From Lyophyllum atratum (lineage: Eukaryota; Basidiomycota; Agaricomycetes; Agaricales; Lyophyllaceae), in assembly GCA_014905825.1 (NCBI GenBank), contig JACGCN010000001.1, positions 2,604,001 through 2,668,000 on the forward strand: a stretch of 64,000 bases of DNA, written 5' to 3'. A model generated the notes under the pieces. That model was not told where the DNA came from and did no database searches. It saw only the letters and a list, made by a program, of their open reading frames with translations. The position numbers and the translations under genes are program-made. Below, piece after piece: positions 21,201 through 31,222 of this stretch. How positions within the stretch are numbered: position 1 is the first letter of the stretch; each line of letters begins with the position of its first letter.

Positions 21201-24200
21201 CTTGTTGGGGACCTTGATCCGGACATTGTCACTGGATGGGATGTTCAAAGGGGATCGTGGGGGTACCTTGACGCGCGAGGCCGACAACATGGTTTGCTCT
21301 TTTACTTCCGAAAACCGATCAAACTAACTTGGTCAACAGGGTTCGAAGTCAGCGAATTGATTTCACGCGCTCCTCCATCACGCAGGACCGGAAATGATCA
21401 ATGGGGACTGCGCCGTACATCTACGTTCAAGGTTACCGGTCGGCATGTGCTAAACATGTGGCGAATCATGCGTTCAGAGCACGCATTGACGAGTTACACT
21501 TTTGAGAACATCGCTTTCAACGTCTTGCAAAGAAGGTAACGTCTTCATTCATAATTCACGACCGACGCTGACAAAATCCGAAGGGTTCCCCGATATTCCA
21601 TCGCAACCTTGAGTGATTGGTACCAAAGCGGCGTCCCATCCCACGCTGCATGCGTGCTGCGTTACTTTTCTGGCCGGACATCCATGCTCTTAGATATCCT
21701 GGAAGAGTCCGAAGTGATCACGAAGACCGCGTAAGACTCAAATTTCGTCTTGCAGCTTCCGGGGTTTAATCATATATCAAGTGAATTTGCGCGTGTTTTT
21801 GGAGTCGATTTCTTCTCTGTTATAAGCCGGGGTTCTCAATTTAAAGTCGAATCCTTCATGTTCAGGATTGCGAAACCTGAAAATTTCGTTCTTATCTCAC
21901 CAAGCAGGCAAGATGTAAGGTCGACCGTCGTATCACTGTTCCGAACCCTTCTGATTGCTCGATAACAGGTCGGCAAGCAGAACGCTGCGGAATGCATGCC
22001 CCTCATTATGGAACCCACTTCAGCGTTTTACTCAAGTCCACTCGTAGTGCTTGACTTCCAATCTCTCTATCCGTCAATCATGATTGCATATAACTATTGT
22101 TATTCTACTTGTCTTGGGCGTGTCAAGGATTTTCAAGGACGCAACAAATTTGGCGTGGTCGATCTTGAACACCCTCCGGGCCTTTTAGCATCTTTGTCCG
22201 ACCATATCCACGGTGAGCTACGAAATTTTTGTGACTGCGTGTCGCCCTTGACATCATTATCTGCAGTCGCCCCAAACGGGATTATGTATGTGAAGCCCGA
22301 GGTCCGAAAAGGTCTCTTAGGGAGAATGTTGATTGAACTCCTCGGGACACGAGTAATGGTAAAACAGGCGATGAAAGGTGTTGAAAAGGACAAGGTAGTC
22401 ATTGCTACCCTACGCAAAATCGACGATCTGATTCTCTCAAGGCACTGCGACGAATACTTGATGCAAGGCAGCTCAGCCTCAAATACATCGCCAACGTCAC
22501 ATATGGGTACACCAGTGCTACCTACTCTGGTCGTATGCCTGCTGTTGAGATCGCAGACAGTATTGTCCAGAGTGGCCGCGAGACTCTGGAAAAGGTGCGC
22601 TGCTTGTCATATCTAGTCACATACTACGGACATGTTAAAACCTTTACCTAGGCTATAATGTTAATAAACTCGACGAAAAGATGGGGAGCAGAGGTGTGTT
22701 CTATGATCTCAACGCTCCAGAGCGGGACTGATCGCTGTGACAGGTAGTATACGGCGATACTGATAGCGTATTTATGTTTGTCGACTCGACCTGTCGTTAT
22801 TTCTTCCGAGCTGATTTTAGCGTACTAGCTACTTGCGAGGAAAAACAAAAGAACAAGCCTTTCGGATAGGCCACGACATTGCAGATACAATCACTGCTCT
22901 CAATCCTTCGCCTGTGAAGCTGAAATTCGAAAAGGTCCTCACGGCTTCTAACACACAAATTGCTAATGCGACCATGTAGCCTTAGGTGTACCTTCCCTGC
23001 GTCTTGCTGGCCAAGAAGAGATACGTTGGGTTCAAGTTCGAACGTATAGATGATGAGGAGCCGGTGTTCGATGCCAAGGGCATTGAGACTGTACGACGGG
23101 ACGGCGTTGTCGCGCAACAAAAGATGACTGAAGCATGCTTGAAGTATTCAAACCCCTATTCTTTTCTCCCTCGCTAATCAAGCTATATCAGAGTACTATT
23201 TCGGACACAGGATTTGAGCGAAGTTAAGGATTATTGTTGTAGATCATGGACAAAGTTGCTAGAGAACAAAGCTTCCCTGCAGGATTTTATTTTTGCGAAA
23301 GAGGTTAGACTGGGGACGTATAGGTGAACACAATCAACTTTTCCTGGCTTCATTTTTTGACTTTGACGTAGTGAAAATGGTCCTCCGCCACCTGGTGTTG
23401 TAGTTGCTGCCAAACGCATGGTGGAAGATCCTACAAACGAGCCTCAATACGGAGAACGCGTGCCGTATGTGATCGCTAGGGGCCTGCGTGGCTCAAGACT
23501 GGTCGATAGGGCCATGGATCCCCTAGAAATGCTGCAAGACAGGTAGATATACAATGCCTTACTCAAGTGGTCCTTTCTCATAGAGCATTTTCAGCCGACT
23601 ACAACTCGATGCTATATATTACATCTCAAGAGTGCTCATTCCTCCATTGGAACGAATATTTAATCTAGTTGGGGCCGATGTACGTGGGTGGTTTGATGAA
23701 ATGCCAAAAGCACGCACGCTTGATCCTACGTCGTCCCCCTTGAAAGTCAAGGAAGAAGAGGTTGCGTCGCCTATTCGCCTCAACATAGAAGAACATTTTC
23801 GCAGCTCACAATGTCTAATCTGCGGAAGTCTGGCTTCACAAGGTTCGAAACACTGTTATGGAATCTGCAGCGTCCTAACGAGTACGTCAGGCCTATGTGA
23901 CGAGTGCTATTTTTCCCCACAAGAAACAATCGCGAAGTTATCCAGTCGCATACAAGCCAACGAGAGGCGCCTGCTGAATGCCCATCGAATCTGCACAACG
24001 TGCACTGGCTCTGTACCCGGTGAACCAATCAAGTGCGAATCGCTTGACTGTCCTTGGTTATTTTCCCGGAAGCGGGCGGAAAACAAGGATGATTTTTTGC
24101 AAATCGTGAAGGAAATTATTGAGGACGTAAACGAGGACGCGGAGACAGACGAAGACGATTACTCAACGGAAAGCGACGACGAAGAGGACGACTATATGGA

Positions 24201-24228
24201 TCTCATCTTTCAAACACCAGAGTCCTGA
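18242..24228 (+). CDS. rev3: DNA polymerase zeta catalytic subunit REV3
   Basis: Translesion DNA polymerase of family B; extends past lesions and drives damage-induced mutation. The N-terminal domain begins MSSKQATLRVQITQIDHTLI and contains VPVIRIYGASSVGKKTCLHV. A long divergent insert with acidic and Ser-rich stretches follows, then the exonuclease-like region (VTGWDVQRGSWGYL) and EFARVFGVDFFSVISRGSQF. Polymerase motifs are all present: DFQSLYPSIM (A), YIANVTYGYTSATYSGRMP (B) and VVYGDTDSVFM (C, with both Asp). The C-terminus has a zinc-type cysteine cluster (CLICGS, then CDECYF). A second cluster, CTTC with CESLDC, corresponds to the 4Fe-4S site that binds Pol31/PolD2. The tail is very acidic (DEDDYSTESDDEEDDYMD). 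There are about eighteen short introns; all joins I tested keep frame. Length is roughly 1,600-1,700 residues, normal for fungal Rev3. Confidence 0.93.
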
Positions 24229-24320
24229 AAATGATGTATGTTTATTTCCCCTAAACAGAGATAATCGAATGGTCAATGTAGCGCAAAGAGTTGACAAAGG
24301 GCATCTCAGTAGCATCCTGC

Positions 24321-25054
24321 TTAAGTTGTTTGATATGCCCCTGGTGTTGTTGATTGGTTGTTGGATAGCGGGGGAGGACCAGATGCAGGCGGCCGCGAAG
24401 GGGGATTTGGTCGTTCTTCATCAACAGTCTGATATCCTTCTCTGCCACCAGAGGTGAACCCTCCTGGCATGGACCAAACTTTCCGACATGGGTCAGTCAG
24501 GAAGAACGTGTGTGAGCTATCAAACATACCGGTTGGTCCACTGAGGTCAGATCCTCCGAGCCCGCCAAGGTGCGTTCCACGCTGGCGCAAGGCAACCCCG
24601 AAGGCAAGGAAGGTGGGTATCTGGGGAAAAAGAGATGAAGTATTGCGTCATAATTCGACATAGTGCTGTACCTTGAGAAGCAAAATAAGAACAGTCAAGA
24701 GTTTGATAAAACCATGCTGCTCATGCTTGAGCATCCACACCACATCTATAATGGTTGATGCCCCAAGAAGACCGGTGAACTAGTAGCGAACGTTCAGCCT
24801 CATTGCAGGCCAACACAAAGGCAGTGATAGTGCAAAGACTTGCCGTCTGTAAGGAGTGTACTGCCTCAGTGTTCTCTTGCACATATGTGCCGAAAAGGAA
24901 GATGGCCAAGTTGTAAGGTGGAGCTGTGAATGGACTGACGGCGAAAGACAAAACCTGTAAGATTTCGTCAAGGATTGACATGTTTTCAAGTGAAGCAAGC
25001 TACCGTCTCTGCGAGAACAAGCTTAGAGGGATCAAGATTCTGCACGAAGTCCAT
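24321..25054 (-). CDS. AGTRAP-like four-helix membrane protein
   Basis: Five exons (25054-25004, 24954-24844, 24779-24672, 24620-24530, 24478-24321) encode 172 residues. The layout is an N-terminal segment, about three to four hydrophobic helices (APPYNLAIFLFGTYV, FTGLLGASTIIDVVWMLKH, FIKLLTVLILLLKIPTFLAF), then VALRQRG and a hydrophilic tail with YQTVDEE and Pro-rich end. The order of helices, the LDIV/IDVVW-type helix, the LLLK helix with following R-x-R-G, and the YQT[IV]D motif resemble the animal type-1 angiotensin II receptor-associated protein. That family acts in receptor trafficking in animals; the fungal role is unknown. Intron 2 (24780-24843) uses a GC donor with GCAAGT, a good GC-AG consensus. 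Convergent with REV3 (92 bp apart) and divergent from DPH7. Confidence 0.7.
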
Positions 25055-25150
25055 GGTGGGTCCGGTCAATATGGTGGGCGGCAAGTTGTAGTGCTTACGT
25101 ACACATATCTGTGTTGCTTGTTCATTATTGCCTTCCTAATATGTGATATC
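25055..25150. promoter_or_regulatory. 96-bp bidirectional promoter, AGTRAP-like / DPH7
   Basis: The two start codons face away from each other with 96 bp between them, so both transcripts must start inside or very near this stretch. No TATA box is seen. Confidence 0.55.
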
Positions 25151-26618
25151 ATGACTTTGACCACTCTCGATACCATTTTCCCTGCGGATGCCGTCGAGTT
25201 CTGCCCACACCCAGATGCACTGGACATATTTGTTTGTGGGACCTACAAACTGGCCGAAACGTCAGGAAACCATCGTTCAGTAGCAGACGACTTAACCGAT
25301 AGTACCGATTCCGCGCCACAACGTCGACGAGGCCAATGTCTGGTGCTTCAAGCCGATCACGGCGATGCGATAGTGTCTTCTGGCTTGTAAGTCGTAAGGA
25401 CCCTGCTTATATTCTCGGGGAAACATGATCCCCTTCCAGTCGCCACATCCAAACTATTGATCTCCCTGCAGTCTTGGACATGAAATGGTGCCATATCTTT
25501 AGCTCAACACATAAAACTGCAAATTTACGAGCATTGCATCAGGTGCCACCGATCCCCCTCGGTCAACGCTGTTTTAGGTATCGCTGATTCAGAAGGAAGC
25601 GTTACCCTACATGCATGGCAACCAGAAGAAGTAAGAAAGCGCCATCCAATGTTGAATTTTTGTAACTTAGTTCTTTCTTATCGCAGAAAGCTCTCAAAGA
25701 GGTTGAAAGCATCCGATGCGCATCAGCAGATACCCTGTGTTTGTCCTTGGATTGGTCTAACCGTAGAGCTGGCGGAACGTAGGATAATCGCCACAGTTTT
25801 TGAGCAACCTATTCATCTTGAACATTCAGTCATCTGGGGTCCCTCGTAGTTTCCCTCTCGAACGGCTCGCTCTGCCTCTTGAGTCCCTCGGAATCGTCCA
25901 GTGTTTCCCTGACAAGGTCGTGGCATGCTCACGACTATGAACCCTGGATCGCTGCCTGGAATTACTGGGACACAAACATCATTTACTCGGGTGCGCATCA
26001 TTGTTCCGGTTCAAGTGTACAGCTGACTGAGATTACCTCAGGGGGTGATGACCTCAAAATGAAAGGTTGGGATATTCGTCAAGACCTATCGCAACCCATT
26101 TTCACCAATAAACGGTATGATAGAATTTCCGGCCAATAATGGGTTCTGAGCTGTCTTTAGATTCGATGCAGGAGTAACATCCATTCAAAGCCACCCCTAT
26201 GTAGAACACCTGATTCGCAGTTGGAAGGTGCGTCTAGATTTGCGTTGTTGTATCTTGGAAAGCGCATCTAACTCGTTTACTCCAAGTTACGACGGCACTG
26301 TGAGGCTGTTCGACGTCCGGAAGCCTTTGGTTGCACTCGCTGAAGCGGATGTCGGCGGAGGCGCATGGCGTGTCAAAGTGGCACCCATGCGAAGGTCGGA
26401 AGGAGGATCTACTCGTCGCGTGTATGCACGACGGAGTGAAAATCGTTCGTTTTGGTCTTGACGGTGGAGTAACCCCTGGACAAATTACAAAACGTTTTGA
26501 TTCTCATGAATCCATGGCATATGGCGCAGATTGGTCGTACGGGCCATTACAGGTAGAGGAGTCAATCATTGGCAGTTGCTCGTTCTATGATCATGTGCTC
26601 CATCTCTGGAGTGGATAA
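25151..26618 (+). CDS. dph7: Diphthine methylesterase DPH7 (WD40 protein)
   Basis: Removes a methyl group from diphthine on elongation factor 2, just before the last amidation step of diphthamide synthesis. Start MTLTTLDTIFPADAVEFCPH. WD40 blades are seen as AVLDMKWCHRSPSVNAVLGI, SLVVSLSNGSLCLLSPSE, SWHAHDYEPWIAAWNYWDTN, IIYSGGDDLKMKGWDIR, HLIAVGSYDGTVRLFDVR and ACMHDGVKIVRFGL. It ends CSFYDHVLHLWSG. The HDYEPWIA and GGDDxxxKxWDxR motifs are typical of DPH7/WDR85. Introns near 25388-25438, 25487-25541, 25630-25685, 25771-25829, 25995-26035, 26119-26160 and 26225-26284 keep frame when spliced at GT-AG sites. About 390 residues. Confidence 0.9.
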
Positions 26619-26677
26619 CATATGTGATACTTGATTTGCAATGGCTCGAGTTTAGAGTTCGCCTATAGGGTATAATC

Positions 26678-28656
26678 TTATGAAGAGGTATTGATGGTCG
26701 GGTCAGTGGACAGATCCGCTTGATTGGTCGTTTTGGGCGTAGGTGGTGTAATTGGGGTGTCTGGAGCACTTGGGTTACGACGCCTTCGCTTCCAGAATCC
26801 AGCATTTGGACCATTTGTGATGAAGGACAGCGTCCAACGGGATAGACCACGAAGGGTTTCGGGATGATGCCTGGCGGTGGTGATTAACGCCGAGAAGGAA
26901 AGAACGAATGCAATTCTTCAAACGGGATGTGAGAACATAAGCAATAAGAACGAAGCGGGGCTGACCGTTCAACGACACGCGCTCTCTTGCTAGTATTCCT
27001 CACCCAAGTATCAGGTAAGCATGCACGAACTGCTCTGGGTAAAACATAAAGGGCCATTTCGCCTCTTCGATGACCATTTTCTATCCAAATGCTGCTCCCA
27101 CAGAGCAGACAACCGGCGAATATGCATCCAAACGGGCCATCCCAAAAGTCGTGGGAGATGTTGGGAAGAAGTCGAGCAAAGACGAGAGAACGCGTGATAC
27201 ATACCGCAGACCAATATAGGGTCACGAAAGCGGACAAGAACGTCGCGCTCCGTATAGCTCCAAATAAAGTGGCAATCGTCCGATGCGGCATTAGGAGGGT
27301 TTGTGGGCGAGTCAGAAGAATAGGAAGAAAATGGGCCTAAGTCGATGGTTGTCAGACGGGGAGGAGAAGAAAGGCAGACGACGAACGGGCAAGTAGATCG
27401 CGATCGCTTCGAGGAAAGCAGTAGGCACCTCGGATGGACGAGTTGGCCGTGCAACTTCCCTGAAGTCCGAGGCTGGAGCCAACGGCTCCATGCACTAGTT
27501 CACATGGAAGTCCCCCAACACCGGGCCTGTTCCTGACCCCGAGGGTTTTCCAAACAGCATCCGCCGCAGCTCCGCCATAGGCCTGGTAGCGCCACAGGGT
27601 CCCCCAAAGAGGCGCTGTGTCCGAGTTCCGTGGAAAAGCCAGTGAGGAGATCCGAGTGGAGTCTCGACCCCTTGATGTATGACCACCCGCCGTCTCGGAG
27701 GAGTCTCAAGGCTTGCACTACTCGGGTATCCAAGTTGGCCAGAGTAGCTATCCATTTCACATAAGATCTTGGAAGTCTATAACATTCATTCGTCAGTAAG
27801 GAGTCGCGTAAATATAGCTAAGGAAGGTACCGTTGAGGTTCATAGAAGAAGCACCACATAATTCTGTAAGGAATATTGAGTCAAAGAATTTAGTACGAAA
27901 GGAAGCATACCTTGCACTACAAGCCCAGAAGACAAACGCATCAATGCGCGAAGTCAACAATTTTGCCTTCTCTTGTCTGGATTCATCCTTCACCAACGTC
28001 TCCCCCATCAAACCAGCATTCACATGGGAGCTATCACGGCGATCCTCTGCTCCTGAAGGGAACTTGTCAGTGGCCTTTCGTATAAGGATTTGCAGAAGGG
28101 CATCCGCCGCTCGAACTAGGAGCAGCAGAGTAAGATCCAGCGTATCCGACGGTCGATTGGTCTGAGCAGACGTTACAGATGGCGTTGGTGGTGTGAGCGG
28201 GATGGAGACACTTGGAGAGGTCAGATCACGTCGCAATCGGTATGAACGTTGGCGTCCGGCTTGGAGCAAAAGGATGCCAAATGAAGAGGATATAATGTTT
28301 GATATGAAGGTCTTTTGGGCAGGCGTCAGGTTCAAACCAGCAACTCGTGCCTTCATGTGGTTTCGGAATGAATTTTGGCGCTCTTGAGGCGCGTCATCAA
28401 GAATGCGCCACAACTCTCGTATCAAGGCTCCGCCTCCTACAGCGAGAGTCATGGCAGATGCAAAGCCATCAAGGCCTATTTCTCTTCGAAGAATTCGTCT
28501 CAGATATTTGAGGCCTGTTCTCGGAGAGGGCTTTGCAGTGAGGAATGCAGTGACGAAAGGAATGAGCGAGGGACCGAGAGACAGAGAGAGAGAAAGCGCA
28601 TAAGTCCTGAGAGCCACCTGGAGAGGTTGGCCGTGGATCCATGAGGCGGACTTCAT
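26678..28656 (-). CDS. TMEM135-like multi-pass membrane protein (two frame breaks)
   Basis: Conserved eukaryotic membrane protein; in animals TMEM135 is linked to mitochondrial and peroxisomal dynamics. It starts MKSASWIHGQPLQVALRTYA. Hydrophobic helices include GPSLIPFVTAFLTA, RILRREIGLDGFASAMTLAV, and TFISNIISSSFGILLLQAG. Signature parts are WACSARIMWCFFYEPQRLP, RPGVGGLPCELVHG, GSCTANSSIRG, HFLPILLTRPQTLL, RSATFLSAFVTLYW, NISHDFWDGPFGCIFAG, GEMALYVLPRAVRACLP and LRGLSRWTLSFITNGPNAGF. Introns lie near 27779-27831, 27865-27911, 27323-27373 and 26915-26963. Two one-base insertions relative to the expected frame are seen: near 27582 (DPVALP to AYGGAAADAVW) and near 27421 (RGAY to AFLEAIAIYLP). 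Neither has a possible intron. Either sequence errors or a damaged gene. Confidence 0.72.
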
Positions 28657-28710
28657 GGATCTTCCGAGTTCAGCAATTTCTACCTCAAGACTCGGTGATC
28701 TCTTAAACTG

Positions 28711-28718
28711 TCACGTGG
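28711..28718. promoter_or_regulatory. TCACGTGG E-box
   Basis: About 55 bp before the TMEM135-like start codon at 28656. Confidence 0.4.
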
Positions 28719-28777
28719 AGCATGTGATTTTGAACGCCTATCATTTGAAATTCAAATAGTAATAGTCCAAGTTGTAT

Positions 28778-30200
28778 TTAAGGCGTCTGCTGGCTGCTCT
28801 TATCGTCGCGACTCCCAAGCACCGGGAACTGATCCACCAATCCATTGACGTAACTCCAAAAGTCCATCTCACTCGCACCAAGACCCATTCCTAGTCCTAC
28901 GTTCAACTCGGGTAGCAATCCTGCTAAACCGAGCATCATTATAAATTTGGCACGCGAGTCGGGGTATACAAAGGATTGCAGCAAAGCACTGCCCTGGAAT
29001 GCAAGCATATGAGAAGCGCGCATGATGATAGGCACAGAACGTACATGTGTACGAAGAACAGGTATTAGATACTCTTTGGGAGGAATTCGCAATCGCTCTG
29101 AAAAATTAGTAGAGCCGTTATCGTCGCCAGATTCGGAGGGCATAGGCGTAGAATCTTCAGTCCATTGTTTTTGGCGGGCTTTGCCTGGACTATCCACGGT
29201 CAAATATGCATGCTGATGATCTGGATGGTAATGAGAAAGCCAGGTTTTCCATAATTCGAGTTTCCGACCGTCTCGCCCAAGGCTTTTCATGAGAATGCGA
29301 CATTTGGACCAATTGCCTTCAACATCATCTTGCGTCCAGATGTCGTCGACACCGGAAAGATTATCCAGCAGTTCCGAGTCAGGGGACATGATCGACGGCG
29401 GAAACGAAGAGTTAACCGAATGGCGATGCCAGCCTGCAAAGCCTGGGCTAGTAGAGACACTTGGAGAGCTCTGACCGTCGGGTATGTCACCATGACGTAT
29501 GTGTTTATGTTTTGCTGGCCGCATCATCAGCCTTATCCACCGCCGCCTGCGCACCCAACCTCCCACACTACAGGGCCCGACTTCGGCACTCCAGTTGTGG
29601 GTGCGAAATAATGTATTGTATTCGAAGCCGTCATGCTGTACTTCGCCCGAATCCGATCGCATGTCAATCATCCAGCACTTGGAAACCCACTTCCATGTGC
29701 CATCCGGTAGCTGATAGTCGGTCAGGCTAGAAAGTTGTTCAGACCGGTCTGACGACGCATTTGGAATCGTAAAGGGAGGTGGATCAGAGGGGAGCAACGA
29801 CATTCGAGAGTAATATGGAATGGAAAACAAAGTCAACCTGTGATCCGATACATAGATTATGGCACTTGGAGAAAGGGGAGCTGATGCACATACGCACCCT
29901 CTTTGATTTTCGTACACAATGGCCCATTCGTACTTGTCAGTATACTCCTCGGACGTATTAAGGCTAGTAGAGTCGAGAGTTATGAGACTTGCGGGTTCAT
30001 TGGACTCTACTGTGTTGTTGGGTAGCCTCGACCTGTCCCTTGGATTTCCTTTGAGGTAGGGGCGAGCGTCGGAGGTTCGGCAGGGATAGAAAGCGAGGGA
30101 AACCAGATTTAGAGGCAAGATGTCGGCGGGCTTGGTCTGCAGCACTATGTTCATCTCTCGAGATACAAGCTGGCGGAGGCGGTGGACCATGGTCAGACAT
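28778..30200 (-). CDS. Dysferlin-domain (DysF) protein, possible frame break near the N-terminus
   Basis: The central part carries a dysferlin domain as in TECPR1 and yeast peroxins Pex30-32: YEWAIVYENQRG, FSIPYYSRMSLLPSDPPPF, LPDGTWKWVSKCWMIDMR, GFEYNTLFRTHNW and WVRRRRWIRLMMRP. The C-terminal half has RCRILMKSLGRDGRKLELWK-like sequence (GRDGRKLELWKTWL), PDSRAKFIMMLGLAGLLPEL and SEMDFWSYVNGL. A 60-nt in-frame intron follows ENQRG. The likely start at 30200 (MSDHGPPPPPACISRDE) is in another frame from the domain; the switch must occur near 30010-30020 by one base. A start at 30226 (MRPDLELHPCLTM) stays in the long frame but gives an unnatural-looking N-terminus. Membrane contact or peroxisome/ER roles are known for the domain; the role here is inferred only. 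Confidence 0.65.
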
Positions 30201-30325
30201 GGGTGCAACTCTAAGTCGGGCCGCATCTTTGAGTAGGTCGGAAGGATAAGTACCAAGTCACATTCAGTCACATCAAGACTCAACGTCACGAAGGCATACT
30301 CCAGTGCACGTGGCTCTTCAGAATC
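30201..30325. promoter_or_regulatory. Divergent promoter DysF / JAC1 with CACGTG at 30307-30312
   Basis: About 125 bp separate the two proposed start codons. A CACGTG motif lies 14 bp before the JAC1 ATG. Confidence 0.4.
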
Positions 30326-31094
30326 ATGTTCTCCATTCGACGTCAAATTCTGCGGCGTTCTCCTGCTCGTCTCTTCTATTCGATCTACTCCTCGCACCAG
30401 AACCTGTCCCTCTTGTTCACGACCTTTACCTTCCTTTCTTCCTGCCTGTACAAATTGCTGGCACATATCCGGTTTACCCAGCGACACTAAATTTCATGAT
30501 ATATTCGGACTTCCTTATGAACCGAATCCCTTCGTTGTTGATCTACCCACTCTGAAGCAAAGATTCCGCAATGCTCAAGCACTATGCCATCCAGATTCTT
30601 GGGCTTCGAAGGGCTCCGTATGTATGATCTTGCATTAGTTGTCACAGATATTGATGAGCTCCAATCCAAGAGCAAGCAAGATATCGCACAAGCTCTGTCG
30701 GCGCGTATAAACGAAGCCTACCAGTGCCTTCTGAACCCGCTATCTCGGGCAGAGTACCTGTTGGAACAGCATCACGTTCCAATCTCGGAGACAGATCAGG
30801 TCGACGATATAGAGTTCATGTCTGACATCATGCAAGCAAGGGAGACGATTGAGGAAGCCGAGGATGGGGATGAGGTGGCAAATCTTCTCCAGCAAAATAG
30901 TGGTTCGTTCACTCCATTTAAAGGCTACAATTCGTTTTACTGTGTGTCGTGTAGCTGAGATGAAGAGTGCGGTGGAGGAGCTCGAAGGCTTGGTGGGAAA
31001 AGAGCAGTGGGCCGACGCGAAATCAGCCGCTGTGCGTCTGAGGTATCTGCAGGGCATTGAACGGGCTGCGAAGAGGCGGTTGGATAATGTGTAG
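30326..31094 (+). CDS. jac1: Mitochondrial Fe-S J-protein co-chaperone HSCB/Jac1 (frame uncertain at the N-terminus)
   Basis: Delivers the Isu scaffold to the mitochondrial Hsp70 for Fe-S cluster transfer. The J-domain has the HPD triad (AQALCHPDSWASKGS). The C-terminal three-helix part reads ARINEAYQCLLNPLSRAEYL, DDIEFMSDIMQARETIEEAE, EMKSAVEELEGLVGKEQW and LRYLQGIERAAKRRLDNV. Upstream lies a CxxC pair (RTCPSCSRPL, PACTNCWHI), like the N-terminal zinc site of human HSCB. The ATG at 30326 starts a good mitochondrial presequence (MFSIRRQILRRSPARLFYS), but it is one base out of frame with the CxxC region. No intron fits between them, so a one-base insertion between 30340 and 30385 or another start is needed. 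Introns: 30618-30670 and 30900-30954. Confidence 0.82.
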
Positions 31095-31222
31095 TCGTGT
31101 AAATAACTAAATTCGGCAATGGCCGATACATTTTGGAAAGTATCGCTGAGACTTGGATTGAGCACTTGTTGTTGATTCTTATGAGACTTGGGCTCTTACT
31201 TCGGCCAAGGCGTCGCCTCCTC

